A DNA stretch of 47,789 nt from Oscillospiraceae bacterium (GTDB lineage: Bacteria > Bacillota > Clostridia > Oscillospirales > Oscillospiraceae), in contig JAISHS010000026.1 in NCBI GenBank assembly GCA_031262405.1, positions 1 through 47,789 on the forward strand. The letters run 5' to 3'. A program made the translations under genes and the position numbers. How positions within the stretch are numbered: the stretch's first letter is position 1; each line of letters starts with the position of its first letter. The notes beneath the pieces are model-generated. The model searched no databases and was not told the DNA's origin. It worked only from the letters and a program-made list of their open reading frames with translations. This document shows positions 41,301 through 47,789 of this stretch, piece after piece.

Positions 41301-42272
41301 ATGCCGATTGTTGAATTTAAAAATGTGTCAAAGCACTTCAAGGTTTTAAACCGCCGCGAGGGTCTCGTCGGCGGGTTGAAGGACTTATTTTCGCGCGATT
41401 ATAAGACCGTCAAGGCCGTTGACGGCGTGAGCTTTTCGGTTGAGGCAGGTGAGATTGTCGGCTATCTGGGACCGAACGGCGCGGGAAAATCGACGACAAT
41501 TAAGATGATGACGGGCGTTCTTCTTCCGACTTCCGGCGACATAAGCGTCAGCGGGAGGGTCCCCTATAAAGACAGAACAAAAACCGCCGCGAATATCGGC
41601 GTAGTTTTCGGGCAGCGATCACAGCTCTGGTGGTCGCTGCCGCTTATTGAATCGTTTAAAATACTGCGGGATATTTATGACATTTCACAAGAGGATTACG
41701 CAAAGCAACTCGCGCTCTATGAGAGTCTTGTGGATTTAGAGCCGCTTTACAGCAAGCCGGTTCGGGAGATGTCGCTCGGTCAGAGAACGCTTTGCGATAT
41801 TTTGGCGGCGTTTCTGCATAACCCCGCCGTCGTGTTTTTGGATGAGCCGACTATCGGGCTTGACGTCGCGATGAAGGCGAAAATCCGCGAGCTTATACAT
41901 ACGCTCAATCGGGTGAATAACACCACGATTATCCTCACAACTCACGACATAGGCGATGTTGACGCGCTTTGCAGGCGCATTGTCATAATCGACAAGGGCG
42001 TCATGATCTATGACGATTCCGCAGAGAATTTATCAAAATTTTTCGGGCAGTACCGCACGCTTAAAATCAAAACAGACGACGAAATTACATATGAAAGCGT
42101 CACGATAACACGAAATGAGGAGTGGGTAGAAATCGTCACAAAGGAAGACGAAATGCCCGTTATGGAGATTCTTCAAGCACTTCAGAAATCGCATAAGATA
42201 AGCGACATTCGCATTGAAGAAATCACCACCGAGGAGATTATCAAGAAGATTTACGCGGGGGACGGCCGATGA
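41301..42272 (+). CDS. ABC-2 exporter ATP-binding protein
   Basis: The 323-aa ATPase subunit of a three-gene exporter. Walker A is GPNGAGKST, the Q-loop region has VFGQRSQLWW, the signature is MSLGQRTLCD (SLGQR replaces the more common LSGGQ), Walker B is VVFLDEPTIGLD, and the H-loop is LTTHDIGDVD. The C-terminal extension (about 250-323) is typical of export ATPases of the DUF990/ABC2 type. A weak GAGAG site lies 10 nt before the ATG. Its stop overlaps the first permease (ATGA). Likely substrates are lipids, drugs or viologen-like cations; sequence alone cannot decide. Confidence 0.9.
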   Translation: MPIVEFKNVSKHFKVLNRREGLVGGLKDLFSRDYKTVKAVDGVSFSVEAGEIVGYLGPNGAGKSTTIKMMTGVLLPTSGDISVSGRVPYKDRTKTAANIGVVFGQRSQLWWSLPLIESFKILRDIYDISQEDYAKQLALYESLVDLEPLYSKPVREMSLGQRTLCDILAAFLHNPAVVFLDEPTIGLDVAMKAKIRELIHTLNRVNNTTIILTTHDIGDVDALCRRIVIIDKGVMIYDDSAENLSKFFGQYRTLKIKTDDEITYESVTITRNEEWVEIVTKEDEMPVMEILQALQKSHKISDIRIEEITTEEIIKKIYAGDGR

Positions 42273-43063
42273 AAAAATATCTCGCGCTGATTCGCTCCGG
42301 CATGGTTGAAGCACTTGTTTACAGGACATCTTTTGTCCTAAAAATCGTCGGGAATCTCATCTATATAATCATTATTTATTATCTTTGGAAGGCGATTTTT
42401 CAAAGCTCGGGGACGGGAACCGTCGCGGGAATGACTTTTCCCCAAACGATGGTTTATCTCGTGCTGGCGTCGTCACTTTTTGCCGTTATGGAAGTTTATC
42501 TCGTGTGGGGCACGCACAACGCGATGCAGTCCGGCCAGATAGTTAGCCAGCTAATAAAGCCGGTCGGCTACCGCGCCTATAATTACTGCCCCTTTTTCGG
42601 CGCTATGATAATGGATTTTATAATCACGTTTATTCCGACCTTCATCCTTGTTTATTTTCTTTCGGGAGGCTATTTCGACCTCGGGATTAATCTGTTGTGG
42701 TTCATTATCAGTATTATAATCGCCGTAAATATCAGTCTTTCGATTGACTATTTCGTAAGCTGTATAGTCCTCTACACCCAATCGGTTTGGGGCTTGAACA
42801 TTGTTAAAGAGACAATCGTTATGCTTTTCGGCGGAGCGGCGATTCCGCTCGCGTTTTTCCCCGAGCCGCTGAAAACAATTGTAAGCTATATGCCGTTTCA
42901 GGCGATTTATAACGCGCCGATGATGCAGCTGCTCGGCGAAGCTGCGCCGCAAAAACGGCTTGGAATGCTGCTTGTGCAGCTGCTTTGGGCGGTTGTGGTC
43001 TATGCCGCAAGCGAGCTTTTCTGGAGGCGCGCGGTTAAAGTTGTTACAGTGAACGGAGGGTGA
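42269..43063 (+). CDS. ABC-2 (DUF990-like) permease 1
   Basis: Six-helix membrane subunit of 264 aa. Helices lie at about 25-45, 60-80, 105-135, 140-170, 180-200 and 230-250. The block FPQTMVYLVLASSLFAVMEVYL and the C-terminal LFWRRAVKVVTVNGG are typical of DUF990/ABC2_membrane_6 permeases, which form heterodimers with a second permease. The ATG overlaps the ATPase stop by 4 nt. The adjacent ATPase and second permease complete the transporter. Confidence 0.86.
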   Translation: MKKYLALIRSGMVEALVYRTSFVLKIVGNLIYIIIIYYLWKAIFQSSGTGTVAGMTFPQTMVYLVLASSLFAVMEVYLVWGTHNAMQSGQIVSQLIKPVGYRAYNYCPFFGAMIMDFIITFIPTFILVYFLSGGYFDLGINLLWFIISIIIAVNISLSIDYFVSCIVLYTQSVWGLNIVKETIVMLFGGAAIPLAFFPEPLKTIVSYMPFQAIYNAPMMQLLGEAAPQKRLGMLLVQLLWAVVVYAASELFWRRAVKVVTVNGG

Positions 43064-43067
43064 CCCT

Positions 43068-43889
43068 TTGGATAATACAAGCATAAAAAGAAAGCGCGGA
43101 CTTAGGTTTTATTTGCGCATTTATTTTAAGATAATTTCACAGGACATAAAGTCTAAAATGAGTTACCGTGCCGATTTTATTACAACGTTTTTCGGCATGA
43201 TCGCCCTAAACCTTTCGGGGTTTATTGCGTTTTGGGTAATTTTTAAAAACTTTCCCCAGATTAACGGCTGGGATTATCGCGAGATGCTTTTTCTCTATGC
43301 CTTCTCGCTCATAGCGCTTGTTCCGGCGGAGTTCTTTTTTGATAACAACTGGAATCTGCAGCAGGCGATTGTCACAGGCGATTTCATTAAATACTGCTTC
43401 AAACCGCTCAACATTTTCTTCTACTATATGTCGGAGGTTTTCGGTATTAGGGGCTTGGGACAGCTTGTTTTCGGCGTAGGCACGCTTATCTATGCCTGGG
43501 TCGGTTTAGCTCTTCCCGTGAGCTTTCTTATTATCGTGAAGCTGCTTATTGCGCTTTTCTCGGCAAGTCTGTTTATGATTGCGCTACGAAATCTCTCTGC
43601 CGCGACTTGCTTTTGGATAATCAATGGCCTGCACGTTATGAATATCACGAATAAGTTCAGAGATTATGCTCGCTATCCGATAACGATTTTCGGCGGGGTT
43701 TTCCGCGTTATTTTCACGTTTGTAATTCCTATCGCCTTTATGGCATATTACCCGAGCCTTGAGCTGCTCGATACCAAACAGCCCGTTTTTCTTACGTATT
43801 TAACGCCTATTTACGGGATAATCTTCTTTTGGCTTAGCTATAAGGTTTGGATGAAAGGCGCGATGAATTACTCCGGGACGGGGTCGTGA
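43068..43889 (+). CDS. ABC-2 (DUF990-like) permease 2
   Basis: Second membrane subunit, 273 aa, with a basic N terminus (SIKRKRGLRFYLRIYFKI) and six hydrophobic segments. The pattern MSYRADFITTFFGM, WDYREMLFLYAFSLI and LQQAIVTGDFIKYCFKPLN is the DUF990 profile. It begins at TTG, 8 nt after GGAGGG, 4 nt behind permease 1. It ends the run of co-directional genes that starts at gltS; a GATAATAGATA repeat and a hairpin follow. Confidence 0.86.
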   Translation: MDNTSIKRKRGLRFYLRIYFKIISQDIKSKMSYRADFITTFFGMIALNLSGFIAFWVIFKNFPQINGWDYREMLFLYAFSLIALVPAEFFFDNNWNLQQAIVTGDFIKYCFKPLNIFFYYMSEVFGIRGLGQLVFGVGTLIYAWVGLALPVSFLIIVKLLIALFSASLFMIALRNLSAATCFWIINGLHVMNITNKFRDYARYPITIFGGVFRVIFTFVIPIAFMAYYPSLELLDTKQPVFLTYLTPIYGIIFFWLSYKVWMKGAMNYSGTGS

Positions 43890-43894
43890 GGCGG

Positions 43895-43922
43895 CAGATA
43901 ATAGATATTAGATAATAGATAG
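43895..43922 (+). repeat. GATAATAGATA-type repeat behind the ABC-2 operon
   Basis: AGATAATAGATATTAGATAATAGATAG starts six bases after the permease 2 stop codon, followed at once by a terminator-like hairpin. Confidence 0.7.
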
Positions 43923-43925
43923 AAA

Positions 43926-43967
43926 GAGTCGCTGCGCGACAAGATCTGAATTGTCGTGAAGCGACTC
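43926..43967. terminator. stem-loop between convergent genes
   Basis: GAGTCGCT (43926-43933) pairs with AGCGACTC (43960-43967) and CGACAA (43937-43942) with TTGTCG (43951-43956), giving a long interrupted hairpin. A short TT-rich tail (AATTTATCT) follows. It lies between permease 2 and the convergent nitroreductase. Confidence 0.6.
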
Positions 43968-43988
43968 AATTTATCTGTCTTCTGCCTT

Positions 43989-44018
43989 CCGTCATTGCGG
44001 GCTTGACCCGCAATCCCC
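43989..44018. repeat. CGTCATTGCGGG-type palindromic repeat (REP-like)
   Basis: The unit contains a TTGCGGG/CCCGCAA stem around CTTGA. Other copies lie at 393-420 (one mismatch in the stem), 46729-46757 and, as a CCGGG variant in reverse orientation, at 47071-47097. Confidence 0.65.
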
Positions 44019-44037
44019 CACGGCTACGGAATCTTCC

Positions 44038-44598
44038 TCAGACATAACTGACTTTGCTCATGTCCGGGGCGTGGGGTTCTTTGGAGACCAGGCCATAGCC
44101 GACTAGGACGCCCATACCGAACTCCCAGCCGTCGTTCCCGAAGCCGACCTTTTCCTTGAAGTATTCGCCCTTGGGGCACTCGAAGGGCAGCCGCGCCATA
44201 CCGCAAATCACGTTTCCGAGACCGAGGGAGCTTGCCGCGAGAGCGATGTTCTCGGAGACGATTCCGCAGTCGAGCTCGGCGCTTGCTATGTGCTGCTTGA
44301 GGATTAGGAACATCACGGGGGCGTTATAAAAGAGCTTGCCGCCGCGCTCCATGAAGCGCTTGTACATCTCATCCTCGCCGGTGTCGCGCAGCAGCTGCAT
44401 TCCGGCCTCGTCCATCTGAGCTATTAGCTCGGCGTCCGTTATTACCACGAGCCGCCAGGGCTGGAGATTAATTGCGCTGGGCGAGGACATTGCCGCCCGG
44501 GCGATTGCATCGAGCTTTTCCCGCTCAACGGGACTTGCGTTATAGCCCCGACAGGAGAATCTCTCGGCAATTGTTTTTAATGTGTCGTTCGTTTGCAT
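44038..44598 (-). CDS. nitroreductase-family FMN oxidoreductase
   Basis: A 186-aa FMN-dependent NAD(P)H oxidoreductase that reduces nitroaromatics, quinones or flavins. The N terminus has the FMN-binding FSCRGYNASPVEREKLDAI and AAMSSPSAINLQPWRLVVI. The centre has FMERGGKLFYNAPVMFLIL and DCGIVSENIALAASSLGLGNVICGMA. The C terminus has VGYGLVSKEPHAP, as usual in the family. The frame is open from 19 codons earlier, but only the ATG at 44598 has a good AGGAG site (about 5 to 6 nt away). It stands alone, facing the ABC-2 operon across a hairpin. The natural substrate is unknown. Confidence 0.88.
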   Translation of the reverse strand: MQTNDTLKTIAERFSCRGYNASPVEREKLDAIARAAMSSPSAINLQPWRLVVITDAELIAQMDEAGMQLLRDTGEDEMYKRFMERGGKLFYNAPVMFLILKQHIASAELDCGIVSENIALAASSLGLGNVICGMARLPFECPKGEYFKEKVGFGNDGWEFGMGVLVGYGLVSKEPHAPDMSKVSYV

Positions 44599-44729
44599 AG
44601 TAGCTCCTTTCGTGAGTAAGTTTGTGAGACAATAGTAGCACAAATTTATTAACAAATCTTGCTAATTTTAGATAATTCTGTGAAAAATTTAGTTGGTAAT
44701 AGTTTTATTTACGTTGGTGAAAAAAGTTC

Positions 44730-44758
44730 TTGCAAAAGTGAGAAGACTGTGCTACAAT
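44730..44758 (+). promoter_or_regulatory. rpmE promoter
   Basis: TTGCAA (44730-44735) and TACAAT (44753-44758) with 17-nt spacing. The leader is about 75 nt long and contains complementary TGCG/CGCA segments of unknown meaning. Confidence 0.65.
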
Positions 44759-44841
44759 ACAACTTGCGTTTTTGAAGATATTATGTCAAGCAAAAGATAA
44801 AAAGAACAGACGCAGCATTTTCCGCGAAAGAGGTGAACATG

Positions 44842-45039
44842 ATGAAAACAGGAATACATCCCAAATATGAGCAGACCACAATCCGCTGCGCTTGCGGCGA
44901 GGTTATAGAGACGGGCTCGACCAGAAAAGACATAACGGTTGAAATTTGCTCCAAATGTCATCCGTTCTTCACCGGCAAACAGAAATTGGTTGACACCAGC
45001 GGCCGTGTGGAAAAGTTCAACAGGAAGTTCGGACTATAA
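44842..45039 (+). CDS. rpmE: 50S ribosomal protein L31
   Basis: A 65-residue protein of the large ribosomal subunit. The start [19 protein letters not shown] and ending [12 protein letters not shown] are standard, and the CxC plus CxxC cysteines (RCAC, CSKC) make this the zinc-binding form. The start is the ATG at 44842, 8 nt after GAGG; two upstream in-frame codons (GTG, ATG) are too close to that site. A terminator follows directly, so it is a single-gene unit. Confidence 0.93.
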   Translation: MKTGIHPKYEQTTIRCACGEVIETGSTRKDITVEICSKCHPFFTGKQKLVDTSGRVEKFNRKFGL

Positions 45040-45057
45040 GCAGTTTGACAAAGAATC

Positions 45058-45090
45058 AGCGGAGCGGCGAAAGTCGCTCCGCTGTTGTTG
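45058..45090 (+). terminator. rpmE terminator
   Basis: AGCGGAGCG (45058-45066) pairs with CGCTCCGCT (45075-45083), followed by GTTGTTGT. The 9-bp GC-rich stem and T-rich tail fit an intrinsic terminator. Confidence 0.75.
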
Positions 45091-45178
45091 TAGAGACAAA
45101 GGCTAAATGCCTTTTTTCGGCGGATTTTTACGGCTCAAACAGTTTACATTATTATAATTACATATTTTGGAGGAACGT

Positions 45179-46648
45179 ATGCTCAGGCACAGGATTTTAA
45201 ACGAGGCGGCAAGATCGAAAATAATGAGCGCCCAGCAGGCAGCAAGGCTCATTGAGTCGGGTATGACGATAGGAGTGAGCGGCTTTGCGACGGGCTTTCC
45301 CTATGCCGTGCTCATGGCGATGTGCGAGCCGGGCGGCCCTAGGGGACTGACCGTTCTCGGAGGCGCGATTGGCAGCGAGGAGCCGTTTCCGTCGATGACT
45401 AACACCGGCGTTATGACCAGATTTTACGGCTGGCAGAGGTGCAGGGAGCTTAGATATAAGCTAAACCATGGCGAGGTCGGCTTTATCGACGTGCATCTGG
45501 GTCAGTTTGCCGGAAAAATCCGCAAGGGCGACTATGGAAAGCTGGATTTTTCCGTCATACAGTGTATGAAAATCCGCGAGGACGGCGGTCTTGTGCCGGC
45601 GCTTGCCGCGGGCATTGTAAACGCGCTTGTCGAGTGCTCGGAAAAAATCATAGTCGAGCTGAACACCTCGCTGTCTGCCGAGCTGGAGGGCATTCACGAC
45701 TTTGGTCTCAACCCTGAAAAGAGATTGGTCAGTATGCTCGACCGCTTGGGTGATGACTTTTTGCCCTGCCCGCCGGAGAAGCTGGCGGCGGTCGTCATAA
45801 CGGACGATGTGGAGGAGCGCCTGCCCACGCGGGACACGAACGAGATTTATGAGGGTATCGCCGCAAGCGTTATCCGCTGTCTGCGCCGCGAGACGGAAAG
45901 CGGCCGGCTGCCGAAGGACTTCACGCTTCAGGTGGGTACGGGCGGCGTCGCGAACGCCGTTTTGCAGGGTCTGCGCGAGGGCGGCTTCAAGGGGCTTTCT
46001 ATGTTTACCGAGATACTCTCCGACAGCGCGCTGGACTTTTTGGACAGCGGGGTCTTCAAGGAGGCAACGACAACGGCGCTGGATTTGAGTCCCGAGGCTC
46101 TGGATCGAGTCACGGCCAATTTGCAGACTTATAAGAGCAAGCTGGTCATTCGTCCGCTGGACGTGACTAACAACGCCAAGCGCATAGACGACATGGGTCT
46201 GGTCGGCATGAACACCGTTGTCGAGGCCGACATCTATGGCAACGTAAACTCCACGCACGTCACGGGTACCAATATGATAAGCGGACTCGGCGGCTCGAAT
46301 GACTTTTCGCGCAGCTGCAAGCTGTCTATCTTCATCACGCCGTCCACCGCGAAAAACGGCAACATATCGTGCATCGTGCCTATGGTGACCCATCACGACT
46401 CCACGGAGCACGACACGGACATAATCGCCACGGAATATGGCTTCGCCGATCTGCGTGGTAAGACCCCCAAGGAGCGCGCGCTGCTGATTATTGAAAACTG
46501 CGCCCACCCGGACTACAGGGGGCTTTTGCGCGACTATTTTGGCGAGGCCTGCAAGGCAACGCGCGGCGCGCACACGCCGCACATACTTCACAAGGCCTTC
46601 GCCTTTCAGGAGCGGCTCGCGCGGCTGGGCACGATGAAGGACGGATAA
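45179..46648 (+). CDS. acetyl-CoA hydrolase / succinyl-CoA:acetate CoA-transferase family
   Basis: A 489-aa enzyme of the class I (Ach1/SucC-type) CoA-transferases, which move CoA between acetate and succinyl-CoA or a similar donor, or hydrolyse acetyl-CoA. The N-terminal domain has GMTIGVSGFATGFPYAV. The active-site Glu349 lies in GMNTVVEADIYGNVNSTHV, and GSNDFSRSC and ATEYGFADLRGKTPKERA follow as in the family. It could form acetate in fermentation. The ATG at 45179 follows GGAGG by 5 nt; the open frame starts four codons earlier inside that site. The stop codon is followed by a GATAATAGATA repeat. Confidence 0.88.
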   Translation: MLRHRILNEAARSKIMSAQQAARLIESGMTIGVSGFATGFPYAVLMAMCEPGGPRGLTVLGGAIGSEEPFPSMTNTGVMTRFYGWQRCRELRYKLNHGEVGFIDVHLGQFAGKIRKGDYGKLDFSVIQCMKIREDGGLVPALAAGIVNALVECSEKIIVELNTSLSAELEGIHDFGLNPEKRLVSMLDRLGDDFLPCPPEKLAAVVITDDVEERLPTRDTNEIYEGIAASVIRCLRRETESGRLPKDFTLQVGTGGVANAVLQGLREGGFKGLSMFTEILSDSALDFLDSGVFKEATTTALDLSPEALDRVTANLQTYKSKLVIRPLDVTNNAKRIDDMGLVGMNTVVEADIYGNVNSTHVTGTNMISGLGGSNDFSRSCKLSIFITPSTAKNGNISCIVPMVTHHDSTEHDTDIIATEYGFADLRGKTPKERALLIIENCAHPDYRGLLRDYFGEACKATRGAHTPHILHKAFAFQERLARLGTMKDG

Positions 46649-46676
46649 TAGATAACAGATATTAGATAATAGATAG
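46643..46676 (+). repeat. GATAATAGATA-type repeat behind the CoA-transferase gene
   Basis: GGATAATAGATAACAGATATTAGATAATAGATAG spans the CoA-transferase stop codon. It is closest in arrangement to the copy at 43895. Confidence 0.7.
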
Positions 46677-47151
46677 GGCGCGCCACGGGCGCGGGACGAT
46701 AAAATGGCCGCGCACAGCGCGGCAACCTCCGTCATTGCGGGCTTGACCCGCAATCTCATTTAACAATTCCGCGTTACAACGCGGCGTGACAGCGTGGAAC
46801 CCACGCTGAGAGATGTTACCCCATTTCTCTTTTTGTTCGCAAAAAGAGAAATCGGGTAACGCCTGAAAGAGAAAAACGATTGGGGGCTTTCCGAAGCGCC
46901 CCCAAGCCCCCCCACCGGCAAAGGGGCTTCAAGCCAGCCCCTTTGAACCCTGGCTACTGGGACTGGTGGTCACGAGCAGGGACGAAAGACGCCGCTTCTG
47001 CGGAAGCGGCGCGGACGCGCAATGCGCGCCCCTACGACGGGGGACGAAGGACGAAGGGACGAAGAACAGAGATTCCGGGTCAAGCCCGGAATGACGGTGG
47101 GGTGGCGTGGAGCGACGGTGGGGACGACCGCACCCGTAGGGGCGCGCATTG
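46649..47151. repeat. 500-nt gene-free repeat and hairpin cluster
   Basis: No gene is visible. From left to right are a GGCCGCG/CGCGGC hairpin (about 46706-46724) and a REP-like unit at 46729-46757. A 46-nt hairpin lies at 46815-46860 (GTTACCC and ATTTCTCTTTTT arms, one mismatch). A C-rich stretch near 46890-46950 contains AAAGGGGCT/AGCCCCTTT. A copy of the 251-306 unit lies at about 46977-47033, with inverted CAATGCGCGCCCC/GGGGCGCGCATTG copies at about 47021 and 47137. The reverse REP variant is at 47071-47097. The area looks like a dumping ground for small mobile or REP-like sequences. Confidence 0.6.
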
Positions 47152-47201
47152 TGTCAAGCGAAACATGGTATACAACTATGCAAGGACATGGTATACAACT
47201 A
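47152..47201. repeat. probable end of the IS element with 16-bp direct repeats
   Basis: ACATGGTATACAACTA occurs at 47163-47178 and 47186-47201 (23-bp period). The second copy overlaps the transposase stop codon. TGTCAAGCG at 47152 is a plausible outer end because IS481/IS3-like ends begin with TG. The other end is outside the window. Confidence 0.5.
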
Positions 47202-47789
47202 CAGCCTAAAAATCGACCTGTCAATAAGCTTACCGTCAATGGCTGAAAATCTGGCAATTTTGAAATTCCTGTAACAGACCACAAACGCGTCCGCGCGCGA
47301 ATCCGGACGGATTTCCACTCTTTCATTAACCATTGTTTCACTTAAATATGTCTGCCATTTGTCAAACCGCACGTATCCCCAGCTGTTCACTTTAATGACG
47401 TGAAACTGCCCTCCGTACTCGTGCTTTGTCACGGCGTCGTCGTACTCGCGTTCGCTCGGAACGTACACCTCAGCGGGACACCTCATTTTCAGCGCCTCGT
47501 GCGGGCGGACGGTGTTGTACTTTTCACGCCACGCTTGAAGCTTGCGTTCGGCGTCGTCGATGTCGCTTATCGCCGTGTGCTTCAGAAGCTCATCCTTCAT
47601 CGCTCTGTGGAATCGCTCGATTTTGCCCTGTGTTTGAGGGTGTTTTATCCGCCCGTGGACAGGCAAAATATCGTGATTCATTAGCCATTTCTCAAACTGA
47701 GTGAAGCCTTGCCGGAATCCCGCGAATTCGGGGCCGTGGTCGCTGAGCACCGCGTTTGGCATGCCATAAGTGATGAAAGCGGAGCGAAA
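47199..47789 (-). CDS. IS481/IS3-like transposase, 3' part (5' end outside window)
   Basis: Integrase-core (DDE) transposase fragment of 196 codons; the frame stays open to the window edge, so the start lies beyond it. Visible residues are the second Asp in VLSDHGPEF and the Glu in TQGKIERFHRAMKDEL, both catalytic. They are followed by WREKYNTVRPHEALKMRCPAEVY, a typical end of the core. A C-terminal extension (GQFHVIKVNSWGYVRF onwards) of about 75 residues is beta-rich and common in IS481-type enzymes. The TAG stop lies inside the second 16-bp direct repeat at the element end. No frameshift is visible, so the part seen could be functional. Confidence 0.85.
   Translation of the reverse strand, partial: FRSAFITYGMPNAVLSDHGPEFAGFRQGFTQFEKWLMNHDILPVHGRIKHPQTQGKIERFHRAMKDELLKHTAISDIDDAERKLQAWREKYNTVRPHEALKMRCPAEVYVPSEREYDDAVTKHEYGGQFHVIKVNSWGYVRFDKWQTYLSETMVNERVEIRPDSRADAFVVCYRNFKIARFSAIDGKLIDRSIFRL

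Noticed and set aside
45461-46759. 432-codon minus-strand frame across the CoA-transferase gene
   Set aside because: It reads the complement of a well-supported enzyme, and its start lies in repeats (translating as LLSNICYLLS, a signature of the AT repeat).

Overview
The window looks like a chromosomal segment of an anaerobic, endospore-lineage Firmicute (Clostridia, probably an Oscillospiraceae-like gut bacterium). The reasons are a high-GC codon style with AGGAGG-type ribosome binding sites, a SpoIID/SLH surface protein, a GerMN lipoprotein beside a PhoR/PhoB-like two-component system, YqeG, a CstA-type transporter, GltS and a CoA-transferase. No rRNA, tRNA or CRISPR array was recognised. 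The assignment rests on gene families, not on a marker-gene tree.

Layout. 1-500: gene-free, with dispersed GC-rich repeats. 499-1581 (-): a small secreted protein and a DUF697-like membrane protein. 1665-16727 (-): the centrepiece, a seven-gene operon read right to left from a consensus promoter at 16735-16763. Its order is NRPS-1 (A-PCP-C-PCP), NRPS-2 (C-A-PCP-C-A-PCP-reductase), a free-standing adenylation protein, an SPFH/prohibitin-like membrane protein, a 55-residue membrane peptide, a radical SAM protein of the spore-photoproduct-lyase type, and a PvdE/SyrD-type cyclic-peptide ABC exporter. NRPS-1 has a C-PCP module without its own A domain, and the operon supplies exactly one spare A domain. 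The parts balance as 4 PCPs, 3 cis plus 1 trans A domains and 3 C domains, so a four-unit chain released reductively is predicted. The first A domain lacks the aspartate that binds an alpha-amino group, so the first unit may be a non-amino acid. No thioesterase or phosphopantetheinyl transferase is present in the window.

16851-19263 (+): dUTPase and a SpoIID-SLH protein. 19364-20155 (-): an AT-rich orphan membrane protein. 20312-27385 (-): a long co-directional run of ComEA-like protein, response regulator, histidine kinase, GerMN lipoprotein, O-acetylhomoserine sulfhydrylase, YqeG phosphatase, M24 peptidase and TetR regulator. 27634-30101 (+): D,D-carboxypeptidase and ProC, overlapping by 4 nt. 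30221-32528 (-): CstA and an uncharacterised protein. 32.6-35.1 kb (+): an AT-rich island with a DUF262 protein translationally coupled to a protein carrying an RNIFAH (R-x4-H, HEPN-like) motif, a candidate two-gene defence system. 35231-43889 (+): GH3 glycosidase, GltS-type carrier, PlsC-zinc-ribbon acyltransferase, Cof-type HAD hydrolase and a three-gene ABC-2 exporter. 44038-44598 (-): nitroreductase. 44842-46648 (+): ribosomal protein L31 and an acetyl-CoA hydrolase/CoA-transferase. 46649-47198: repeats and hairpins. 47199-end (-): the 3' part of an IS481/IS3-like transposase.

Two themes deserve attention. One is the peptide assembly line that carries its own membrane-organising and radical SAM genes and appears to start from a leaderless mRNA. 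The other is the DUF262/HEPN-like pair. In addition, an AT-rich GATAATAGATA repeat lies directly behind the stop codons of five separate plus-strand genes.
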